A stretch of DNA of 64,000 nt from positions 26,279,403 to 26,343,402 of the forward strand of contig OY747702.1 of NCBI GenBank assembly GCA_963556495.2, written 5' to 3'. The stretch comes from Valencia hispanica. Its lineage: Eukaryota; Chordata; Actinopteri; Cyprinodontiformes; Valenciidae. This document shows positions 54,085 to 64,000 of the stretch, piece by piece. A model generated the notes under the pieces. The model did no database searches. It was given only the letters and a program-made list of their open reading frames with translations, and had not been told where the DNA came from. The first letter of the stretch is position 1, and each line of letters starts with the position of its first letter. A program made the position numbers and the translations under genes.

Positions 54085-56390
54085 CAGTGGCGTTGCCTGG
54101 CCTGGGCATTCCTGGCTTTAGCCCCAAACATTTCTCCTCAAGCCCGAATGTTTTTTTCACCCCAGAAGGAATAAATTTACATTAACTGAGCTGGCCCATG
54201 ACATTAACGAAGAAGGCCGTTTTGTAATTTCCTGGCCTCTGTGAATGCAACAGAGGCACGACGGTATGACAGATCACAGAGGAGTTGTACGGGGAATCTT
54301 CCGTGTCTTATTGGCTGACAGCCCAGTGTTTAAAGGTATAGCTGAGGATTTTCTTTTTCCGGGTGGGTAGCCTATACTATTGGTCCACCTAAGTGTCAAT
54401 CATTCTGGTGATATGTTTACGTAAGGCCGTCGTACGTGCTCGTCCCTAGGTAGTTTTCGCTTTCTGCGCATGCGCACTTTCAGGTGTATTATGTGTGAGG
54501 AGTTTGATGCTAGATGATGGCTTGTTTATTGGCCTGTAGCATGCTAAAGTTAGCTATAGAGATGCTTGTCGTAAATAGATTTTCACTTACCGGTGGTGAG
54601 TCTGACATAGTGGAAACGACGTGCTCAAGGTGAACTAGGCTCATGCATGCTCTCTCGTGCACACGGCGTTCCCTCTCGGGAGCAGATAGAGTGTTGCGCA
54701 TGTGCATTTTTGAAAAAATTGGAGAGGGTGGGTCTTTTCTAAAATTCTAAAAAGATCCTCCGCTATACCTTTAATATAACCTCTAGAGCGGTCCTGACGG
54801 AAAATGCACATCAGAGGATTTTTGACAGAAATAAGAGGGACAATTATTTAGTTGTGACGATGGCAGTGGGCGGCAAAACTCTGGGCCAACACATAAAACA
54901 GGTAAACAAACAATTGATATACTTTGTCTTCGAATTATATGAACATTAGTCAGATTCACAGCAGTGTTTGTGAAAACACGTCAGTCGGACATTACCAATG
55001 CAAGTTAAAATTGTCTGGAGAAAAACTTAAAATCGTCAGACATTTTGGACCGACGTGCATCGGTCTGTGTCTCCCCTTTGATCTGTGTCTCACTATGGCT
55101 CCTCATCTCCCCAGAGTGCTCATTGCAAGCTTTATTCCGGCCTGTAACTGATCGCTTGCTTTTAGCAGCACCAGAACATAAAGACCTTTCTAAGAGTTTG
55201 AATTAATAATGGTAGTTATTAATGTGGGTCAGACCCGCTGTCTTTAACACTAAAGTGAGTCTAATTCAGTACGTCATATTTAAAATGATTGTATGTAATA
55301 ATGCTTGGATAATATGTTTATATAATGTTTCTATAAGCCTAAAAATATTTCTTTAGGTCTGCTGAGCAGGGGTGTATCTAGAAAGTTTAAAGAAGGCTAA
55401 ATGGGGTCCAGTGATGATCTTGGGGTGTCACACTAAAATAAAAGCAGGGCTGTAATAAAAACGGGAAGGGGATAGATTGAGTGACAGAAATCAGAATCAC
55501 AAAGATTGATGTAAATATAAATACTTAAAATCCATAAATAATTCTAACTAATTAAAACCGTTTCTCTGTCTTATCATTCATTAGAATATTATCTACACAA
55601 GAAGTGATAATGTTGGCATCTTCATAAATACAGAATAGAAGGAGCTGCTTCAGAAAGCAGGGCAGGATTAAAATCACTGATTAATCAATGACTGATTTAA
55701 CATTTTGACTGACTGTCTGGGAGGAAACAAATCAGAGTGAACCACTAGAATAAACTAGACTACAGCACTGATTAAATCAACAGTTTTACTTTTGATCTGA
55801 ATGCAACGACCACTGTCTTGACTGGGACTGAGCTGTCTTGGCGGAGGTTTGCGCTCTCCGAGTGCTTTTCTAGTTAAAATTATATAATTGAGCCACTTTC
55901 CCCAAATAAATGACACTTGAATGCTAATAATGTTGCAAAGCTCAGTTCCTTTTATGATTACCTTTTGATAACATCTATTAAGATAAAAGTAATCTGATGT
56001 TATACTTGGTTTACAGATGACCTAGACAGGACAGAGAATGAGGAAAAGCAGCAGACACAGGTCCACCATGCAACCTGACACAGAACTAACTTTTGTGCTT
56101 GTCAGGGAAAGAAAGAAAATGAAAATAATTGTTACCTTTTGAATAATTTTATTATCCTGTTTTACCTAATATTAATACTGATTTTGGAGCTTTTTTTTAC
56201 ATTGTCACATTTAAGTTTGAAAATAAATAAATTTTGAAGTACATATTGCAGTATTTGGCTTTAAACAAGGTGACACAATGCTCAAGAAAGCTTTACTAAA
56301 AAGCCTTTTTTGCTGCGTAGGTTTCCCCTGATTCCTCTAAGAGGGTGTGGGCTCAGCCCCCAATGTTTCCAAGTCCAGGAAACGCCCCTG
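54085..56390. mobile_element. hAT-like element, 2.3 kb, no transposase seen
   Basis: The left end reads CAGTGGCGTTGCCTGG. The right end in reverse reads CAGGGGCGTTTCCTGG, followed on both sides by G/C-rich GGG...GCTNAGCCC words. The CAGNGGCG terminus is typical of hAT. The flanking octamers AAACAGAT and GTTTAGAT match at only 4 of 8. A TTAA MITE (54330-54774) is nested in it. The two ends could instead be separate insertions. Confidence 0.45.
54330..54774. mobile_element. TTAA-type MITE, 445 bp
   Basis: TTAA-AGGTATAGCTGAGGAT at the left and ATCCTCCGCTATACCT-TTAA at the right form a clean inverted pair with TTAA edges. The interior has CTATTGGTCC and CGCATGCGCAC words and no coding sequence. 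Confidence 0.8.
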
Positions 56391-59300
56391 GTTTAGATGT
56401 AATTTAAACTTGAAGTTATGAATAAAAAGGGCCGTGTCCTTTTGATTGTTCTAACCTAAGCATTGTTAATGCTAATGTTAGCTTGCTATGGCTAATTAGC
56501 CAATATCCAAAGCAAGTTATTCTCAGTGACCTTTTTGTTTTCAAAATATGTTTTATCAGTGTGTCCATATACAGTATGCCTAGGCTGAAATAGTTATATA
56601 TGTGGTTTAAAAGTAAGTTTTTGCAACATTTTAATTCAGTTTTTAAATGTTTAATAGAAACCTAAACATATACCCAATTTTGGAGAGGCTGAAATTATAG
56701 AAAGAGTTTAATATATCTCAATTACGCAGACATAATTTTTACTAAATGAGCTAAACATCATCACACTTTGTAATGTGCAAATAATAAGTCTCATACTCTT
56801 CACTGCTCTTGGTTATATTGCCATTGATTTCAAAGTTATTTAAAAAAAATGAATACAAGTGAAACTCCATTCATCATCTGCCTCAGATGTATCTAGTACA
56901 TAGGGAGATTTAAAGTACATACTGTATAGACTTATCATGTAGTCATGCTTAAATGTGGTCAACATGCAGACTTAATGTTGAAATGGTGACTGTGTGAGTA
57001 TGAGTCTAATGAAATAACCAAATCTTACAGCAACAAAGGTCATAGTTAACATGAAATCAAAATGAAATGCAGGGGGGGCTCAATCAACACAACAGTCCCA
57101 ATTAGAGCTCGAGAGCAATTTGGTGCATGGCAGAATAAAATGAGAGAATCTGACAACGACTGAATGTAGCTGCAGTTTTTAGGCACTGAGTACCTGGTGG
57201 ATGTAAAAAAGATGAGTCTAACTACTGAACATAGAAGACCTGAAGGAGAACAGAGAGCTGAGTTAAAGTAATGGCTATACTGGAAAATACACAGAGGCTG
57301 TGGGAAGAAATAGAATAGTCTAAACAAACAAAAATTAAGCACAGATATATATTCAATCACTAAATATGAACGCAAGCACATGTAATAAATCTGGAAAAAA
57401 CATGAAACACATGAATGGCTTATGGTAGAGATTTTAAACAGAAGGCTCAACTCAGAAAGGAAACTAAGTCAAGGTATCCTGCCTTAATTCTAAATAGTAA
57501 ATATAAATGCAAGTGTAGGGCTTTTTGGTGTAAGATATTTAAAAGCATTTTTGTTATTGAGAATTTTCTTTTCATTGAATATTGTAAAAGATGTAATAGA
57601 GTTGCAGCAGTGATCCATGGCTGTATAAATGTATAAAACAGTACAACAAAAGCTTATAAAAAGATGAAATTAGGATTGATTAATATCAGTGTCATGAAGA
57701 CAGATGATGTTAATTATGCCGTGTAACAGCCTAAAACAGCTAAATCATCCTGTCACCTTAGTTTTAAGAGGTGACATAGGGTTACTGTTTCTTATATTCT
57801 GATGCATTCTTCTGATGTTTATATATGCAACACCTAAGTGGGAATGCTCTCTGCATAGTTATGAAGTACCCCTGCACTTAAGTCGTGTTTGAAATTTAAA
57901 AACAGCGGGCTACCCCCATCTACAACAGAGTCCGCTGTATACTGCACACCATACATGAAGGGAGTAAGTAAGCATTTTAAACACTGTTAAGATACATGAG
58001 AATGAAAACATCAAATAAGTCCCAAGTTAAGGAGTTCATTTCAGACCTGTCACTTTTACATTTGCCTTCAGTTTTATTTTATTTATCTGCCTAGACTTGA
58101 TTGATTACCACATAATGCTTGCAACCCTGGTGGAAAATGTACGCATCAGACGTCATTTTTAAAGGTTAGAGAAAAAAAAGCAGCGTTTACTCTTTAAAAA
58201 AGGACATAATCAGTGTAACTTTCCTTTGGTCAGAACAGAAAACTATTGGAACCAGTTATACCTTATTCATTATCTGTTCACGGAAGCCTCATGGTCAAAA
58301 ATTGCATTGAAAAACAAGGTTAAATGTTTTTCTTAAAAAGCTATTTACTTTCAACCAGTGGGTTGTATTGCTAAGAAAGCAGTACAAATGTCCACCTCTT
58401 TCATCTACCTGCTTGTTAAAGTTCATTTGAGATATACCATATGTTTGATCCTCTAAACACAGAATTCCATCACATAAAAAAAACTAAGAGATTTAAATCT
58501 TTAAAAGGCCAGAATAAAATACAGTTTCATACCATGCTTCTAAGATTGCCTTGTGAGTCAATCAGCAGCAGGGTCACTGAAAGCTTTGATATAGAGGAGT
58601 CTGGAGGAGCTGCACTCTCTGCAGCGGCTGTGGTGGTTCTACTTCACAGAGCCATGTCTGATTTAAGTCTGATGCAACCTAGTGTTTGACAGCTTGTTAG
58701 AGAATGCTGCAGAGATCTGTAGCCACAACATCTTGAGAGTTTTCACCTGTTAAGACAATTAAATATAACAAGAGGGTTTGGAAAGGTATAGTAATCACTA
58801 AAATAAGATCAGATTGTTTTGTCTATTAGAAAGCTCAAACATGTCCCCCTCTTCTAGGAAAAAAAACAATCAATAGGCCTTTGTATGATGGAAGGATGTC
58901 AGAGACAACAGATCCAGATGATGAAAGTGTTTAGTGGTAAGCTCTCACTTCCTTTGCTGAGTATGTGGAAGGGTTTATGCAATGTACACTAAACATGTTT
59001 GTACATTTTCAAATAAAAGCCTTAAGCTCAGTCAATACTCAAAGGCTCTGTTTCCCAGACATGGATTAAGCCTAGTCATATTCAAAAAGCTTGTGCCAGT
59101 AAAGATCTTCATTGAATGCTTCTTTTCGTCAAGGACCGGTTTTAATCCATGCTGTAACACTGTAAAACTGTAACAATTCTAAGCCTCTACGATTATCATT
59201 CCAGTGCCATGTAAACATAGTTTTAAACACACTTTTAAGAAAAGGGAGAAAAAAAGCAATATAACGAGAAGTGGGAAACTATAGTGACAGAATGACAAAG

Positions 59301-60150
59301 AAAAGGGTGAGTAGCAAAAATATATTAAAATCTTTAAATATTTAATAAATATATCTATTAATTTTCATCTCTCCCATTTGTTTGGTAAAAACATTTAAAC
59401 TTATTTATTTTGCATTTTCACATATGCAAAATTCAATGTAGACTAGAAGAAAACAACACCTAATCTAATGCCCAACCATAAACTGGTATAGATATTTTAA
59501 AGTATGCTATTTAAAGGTATAACCTTGAATAAACAATAAATCCCAACATGACAATTACAGCAATGACTGAATCTTTACGATTGTTTTTGGTAGAACATGC
59601 AAAGAAAACATCACTGGTTTTTTAGTAGGATGCTGTTGCTTTCTACACAGGGTGGCATACTACAGGGGTCTCAATGAGACAAAAACAAAAATCTGTTGCA
59701 CCTACAATTTTTTGAATGTCAAACTAGTGGAGAGTGGGGAACTTGTGTGGTTTGCTCAGTGTAATCCAAGTAAGGATATGTTGCTATACATTTTCAGGTG
59801 CCTATTGATACTGTGGTTGGTTTCTGATTTGCATTCTGTAGTAATTTAAAAGGCTATTTCATTGGTTTTAAGGAACTTAGACTGCATTTGAACATCTCTA
59901 CCATAAGAATGTCTTGATTTTTTTTAGACTTTTGTAGATGGGTCAAACTTTAACTGAATACTGAAGTTTGACCCATCTATTCATCTACTCTACAATTAAT
60001 AAATATTTTTCAACATAAATTGAGATTAAGGAAATCTTTGAGGTACTTATGAAGAAACTTTTTAAATATTTCTTGGCATTAGAACATTATTAAGACAAAC
60101 ATAAAAGAACAATAAATAGACTGATCAAATCTAATCAAATTACAGTTGTT
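56391..60150. other. No recognised gene; one small hairpin
   Basis: AT-rich DNA. The only structure I can point to is a 15-bp perfect inverted repeat, AGATGGGTCAAACTT at 59936-59950 and its complement at 59964-59978, with a 13-nt loop. Confidence 0.4.
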
Positions 60151-60744
60151 TTAAAGGTCTCATTCACTGAGAAACCATTTAAAACTCGCTGATTTTGAAA
60201 TACGGTTCTTCCCTGTGAGTGGGACAGGTATCCAGCACATCATACGGTTATCCCATACTGTTAGCTGACTTGCTTCAGCTCCCCAAAAAAATCTGAGCTG
60301 AAAACGAGTGAGTTAGAGAAAGCTGTGTCATCTACGTAGAAAAGCACGTTGGCCAAGCCCACCTTGGCTTGCGACCGCCCACGGGCATGTCAGGGCCAGT
60401 GAGAGGAGAGCGCAGCTCGGCTGGTGGACATAGCACATCACCGTTGCATTTTTTACAGAAGAAAAAAGGAGCCAAGGAAGAAACTGTTGGAATGTGTCTT
60501 GGAACACAACCAGCAAAGTAAGGCAGTATAACACATTGCTGTTAGCGAATCAGAGACAAGATGTTTGCATATTGTGAATAATAATGAGTTACACTCGTGA
60601 TTCTGACATTTCACCCCACTCACTCCTTCAACAAAACGCTTGAAACAGGAGCAAGACAGCATTTTTTCCACATAAAACACAAGGCATATAATTGGGCCAG
60701 ACACCACAGGAAGCTCAGAAAAAACAAGTGAATGAGACCTTTAA
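60151..60744. mobile_element. TTAA-type MITE, 594 bp
   Basis: TTAA-AGGTCTCATTCACT at the left and AGTGAATGAGACCT-TTAA at the right are perfect inverted ends flanked by TTAA. The interior is non-coding with a GC-rich centre (GCCCACGGGCATGTCAGGGC). It shares the AGGT start and TTAA target with the MITE at 54330-54774 but differs inside. Confidence 0.82.
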
Positions 60745-60854
60745 AACATAGTTTGTGATTTGTGAAACATCTACTTCATTTGTGAAAAAGGGATTTTTTA
60801 TTCGTGTTATTGAAATACTTTTTTAATCAGTAAATATATCATCAATATTTTTAG

Positions 60855-61605
60855 TTCTCAATGTTTCTGTAAGATTGCATGGCAAAGTCTTTGGAGTTGC
60901 AGACGGTGTTGTTAGTCCTCTTGGCCCTTCTTTTTGTTTTTTAAAACCCTATGTCAAAAACCTTGGAGTGTTTTTAGATTGCTCTTTTAAGTTTTATAGG
61001 CTTGTGAGTGCAGTTATCCAATCAGGTTTTTTATCATTTAAGGCAGTTAGCCAAGGTAAGCCATACCTTCCTACTGATGTATTCGAACATGTTATCCGTT
61101 TGTTTCCTGCCGATTGGACTACTACAACTCCCTCTATCTTGGCCTGGTCCATTGTTCCCTACATTGCCTTCAGTTGGTCCAAAATGCGGCAGCATGCTTG
61201 CTGACAGGCACCAGGAGGTGACCTGTCATTATTTCGGTACTGACCTCCCTCCATTGGCTTCCTGTTTGTTACAGGATCCATTTAAAACATTTAAATTCCT
61301 TCATGGTTTAGGCCCAACATATATTTCTGAGGTGTTGACTGCTAATGCTCCCCCCAGAAACATGAGGTCCAGCTTTCAGTCTCTTTAACAGTTCCCAAGA
61401 CTCGTTTAAAGTCCAGCGGTGACAGAGCTTTTTCTCCGTGGCTGGTCCTAGATTATGGAACAGTCTACCCATACATATAAGGACCACACATAGCCTGAAG
61501 TATTTTAAATTCTTACTTAAGAGATACCTATTTTATCTAGCATTTAATGCAGGTTGACAAAGTATCTTGGTTTTTATTCAGACCTATGGTGATTGTTCTC
61601 TGCAG
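60855..61605 (+). pseudogene. L2/CR1-group LINE reverse transcriptase C-terminus
   Basis: Across shifted frames: KPYVKNLGVFLDCSFKFYR (60930-61000), SGFYHLRQLAKV, a DYYNSLYLGL-like stretch, QLVQNAAACLLT, LASLHWLPVCYRI, LKFLHGLGPTYISEVLTANA, then RAFSPWLV and SLKYFKFLLKRYLFYL. This is the conserved order of the thumb/C-terminal part of L2/CR1 RTs. The polymerase core upstream is missing, so the copy is 5'-truncated at about 60855. The 3' edge abuts a TTAA element at 61614. Not functional. Confidence 0.75.
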
Positions 61606-61613
61606 TTTTTCTT

Positions 61614-61975
61614 TTAAAGGGGGGGGTATTATGCAAAATGGACTTTCTGAAGCTTAATATCCTGAGAACCTGTCTTTCCCTCATTAAAAACATACCTGAA
61701 GTGTTGCTGTGACCCATTCACTCATGTCAGAGTAATCTTTGAGTCTCTGCCGGTCTCCTGGTAGTTCTCTGGGTTGCTGAAACTCCTGCTCCCACCTATT
61801 CCCGCCTTTTCCACCCATCTCCTCCTCCGACCTTACGTACTCAGCCGAGAGACTCGCCCCTGCAGAGCTCCCCCACCTCTCCCCACCTCAACCAACTCCA
61901 GCTGAGTCTCAGATGCAGTAATTATAACACACCAGCTGCAGCTTTTGTGGGATTTTTTTTTCGACTCCTACACAG
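61614..61975 (+). mobile_element. TTAA-type element, left part only
   Basis: TTAA-AGGGGGGGGTATTATG followed by CAAAATGGACTTTC is the usual start of a widespread fish TTAA element. The GC- and C-rich interior (61780-61910) contrasts with the flank. No matching right end (CATAATACCCCC) is seen, so it is truncated near 61975. A CAGGGGTTCTCAAACT word at 61983 may start another hAT-like fragment. Confidence 0.5.
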
Positions 61976-62775
61976 TCTTGTCCAGGGGTTCTCAAACTAA
62001 GTATTCAAAGGTCCAAGTCTAAATTTCAATATAAAGGTCAAACATCTGGAACCACTAGTGATTAATGATATGTTTTACCTATGATTTTTCATATTATTTC
62101 ATGCCCCATCAAGTAAAGTGCTTATTTTAAACACTAGAAAAATAAAACAAATAAACTAAAATTAAAATACAAAACTGCTTAAACCAATCACCCAATGAAA
62201 TTAGGATTTTTTCTAGTCTTTATTTTTTTAATTTTGTTAGTTTTTACTATTCAGTATTCCATATGTTACAAAGAACACAGATTAGGATCCAATGGTAATA
62301 ATGTCTAATCATTAATGTTTTAAACGGTTCCATTGAAAAACAACCCAATTATTGGGATTTATTTGATTTAACATATTCATTTAATTTATCTTGAAATTAT
62401 GACATACACATTACATTTAATCAGTATTATATAATTGCTGTGTGCAATGCCATAGTAATGGAGTATTGGACTATCAGGACGCTTTTTTTATTTACACTGA
62501 CCACATTTTGTGCCATTAACGTTTCTGGGTAGTATTCTCTACTCGAACATGATTTAACTAAATTTTAAAAAGCTATTACAATGTTTTAATAGTACTTTTA
62601 ATGATACTTTCCCTAACTTTTGTATTTTGATAGAGCTTTTAGTTTACTAATTATATAGAGATTTAGAATTGATAGAGATTTAGCTTCCTAATAATTTGGC
62701 TTGTATTTTTTTCTTTGCGGTTCCAATTAATCATGTGAGGGCCAAACGTACAGAATGAGTTGTTCTTTTGTTTCA
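61976..62775. other. AT-rich DNA, possible hAT end at 61983
   Basis: Apart from CAGGGGTTCTCAAACT at 61983, a word often found at hAT ends, I see no paired end, coding stretch or RNA gene. Confidence 0.35.
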
Positions 62776-62990
62776 TGAACTACAGTCATATTCAATAAAT
62801 TAGAATATTCCCTCATTTGTTTCAGTATCTCAAGTCACCAAGTGAAACTCATTATATAGATTAATAACACACAAGCTGATCTTTTCAAGCCTTTGTTTCT
62901 ATTAATTCTGAGGATTTTCCACTTACAGGTAATGATTACAATATTTAGGAGTTCGACCAATAAAAAACTGTTGTAATACAAAAATGTGGA
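62776..62990. mobile_element. Tc1-type end fragment
   Basis: CATATTCAATAAATTAGAAT, TTTCAGTATCTCAAGTCACC, AAGCCTTTGTTTCTATTAAT and CAATAAAAAACTGTTGTAAT follow a known long Tc1 inverted repeat of fish (type ATTCAATAAATTAGAATATT). Only one end is present, without transposase. Confidence 0.5.
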
Positions 62991-64000
62991 CTCAATGAAA
63001 AGTATGTTGAGGACCTGGTTAAAGGCTGTCTTTTTAAAAATGTGCTTTAAATTTGAGTGTCATTGTATTTTATTGGATAAGCTCTTTGCTCTTGCTTAAA
63101 ATAAAATGCTGTGGTTATAACTGACTGATGTTATAGCTGTGCTGTGTTCAAGTTTCTACCACATAGCTGTCAGATGAGCCATAGCTGAGTACAAGCCTAC
63201 AAATAAGGTGTGAACTGGGTCTAAATTGACTTGTTACTTGGTTTGGGTCCAAATCTGGACTGGTACTTGATAATTTTCAAGATGTCCAACATACAGATAC
63301 TCAGAGCCATCATGCGGTTACCAGGTTTTTTACATAAGGAGGAGCTCAAACTAATCAGGCTGACAACTGCTCATTTTCTCATTTGCATACTCTCAAACCC
63401 AACACAAAAGTCACAGAAGAAGGACTTGGTTAAGAATCAGACATAAAGACCAAGCTAAATATATCTACATTTTATGGCAGTTTGAGAGAGACATATGCTG
63501 GTGCTGAAACATCTTGGGGCGGCTTTAGTATTTATGATGAATGCAGGAAAGCTATATATTCCAAATGAATGACAAAGTTATGTGTGGATGAAGAGATGGG
63601 GAGGTATCAGGATGGATGAATGAGTCAACAAACCTTCAATGGGAAGTCAGCTATGTGGTGTTTCGTGATAAGGCTTCACACCTTTGAATGATTTTCAGAA
63701 TGATTCTCCTGCATCATACTTTACGTCTCATCAGTACCTAATGTGACTGTGCTCTGCTTGGTGATAAAGCAGAAATGTATCTTGTTGGAAAGCAGGCATG
63801 GGTGTAGTTGTCCGTTAGCCAGGGACAGCTTGCACCTAAGTTAAAGTGTGGCTACACTTTTGTGGAAAAGACAGACTGTTTTGCTAATTGTGGCCAATAG
63901 ATGACCAAAACATACACCCACAGCGCATACAATCTAGTGTTCAAGTAGTAAATTTATCTTTTGGACTCACTGCAGATTTGTGTGTTCTTGTTTTTCCCCC
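62991..64000. other. No recognised gene or repeat
   Basis: AT-rich DNA to the end of the window with short chance open frames. Nothing supportable was seen. Confidence 0.4.

Noticed and set aside
57046..57450. Minus-strand open frame of 134 codons
   Set aside because: The translation is Phe/Ser/Cys-rich, typical of AT-rich non-coding DNA, with no recognisable domain and no splice context.
1..64000. CRISPR arrays, operons, bacterial promoters or tRNA/rRNA genes
   Set aside because: No regularly spaced repeats, ribosome-binding sites or rRNA/tRNA structures were seen. The only tRNA-like feature is the head of the SINE-like repeat at 20808.

Overview
This window reads as genomic DNA of a teleost (ray-finned) fish. 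It is AT-rich, has no prokaryotic gene organisation, and is filled with repeat families typical of fish: L1/Tx1, L2/CR1 and RTE LINEs, Tc1 and hAT DNA transposons, TTAA-bounded MITEs, solo LTRs, and a SINE-like repeat with a TGGA tail. I find no intact host protein-coding gene. It looks like an intergenic or large-intron region used repeatedly as a transposon landing site. Family names come from remembered protein and terminal motifs, not from a search.

Layout. 0-8 kb: end of a hAT-like element, a LINE-tail insertion with a 15-bp target duplication, TTAA-bounded elements (two abut on one shared TTAA) and a 1.15-kb hAT-like element. 8.3-15.3 kb: a nearly full-length L1/Tx1-type LINE with ORF1, ORF2 (two frameshifts and a changed catalytic box) and a GC-rich 3' UTR. 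15.3-26.5 kb: mostly unrecognised DNA around an L2-type LINE (17.9-21.6 kb) that is split by a complete Tc1 element and a SINE-like repeat. 26.5-40.2 kb: a deep nest. An old Tc1 is split by a younger Tc1 block and by a hAT element. The hAT holds an L2/CR1 fragment and an RTE LINE, and the RTE holds a solo LTR. 43.4-50.1 kb: a minus-strand LINE with an open ORF1, split by a palindromic hAT-like element (8-bp target duplication) and by a second solo LTR of the same family (4-bp target duplication). That LTR carries two further insertions. 50-64 kb: sparse, with a hAT-like pair of ends, two TTAA MITEs, an L2/CR1 C-terminal fragment and a Tc1 end fragment.

The most interesting object is at 26831-30796. 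A Tc1 element with a single-frameshift transposase is followed by about 2.2 kb of unrelated DNA and then by a second copy of its own 289-bp end. The old Tc1 outside resumes exactly at the two outer ends, across a TA target, so the block appears to have entered as one unit. The enclosed DNA contains two exon-like segments with good splice sites and compatible phase. The first encodes a caspase-1-like CARD domain with one stop codon. This looks like a fragment of an innate-immunity gene carried inside a composite Tc1.

Because insertions into recognisable LINE reading frames can be removed on paper to give back the frame, the relative order of many events can be read directly from this window.
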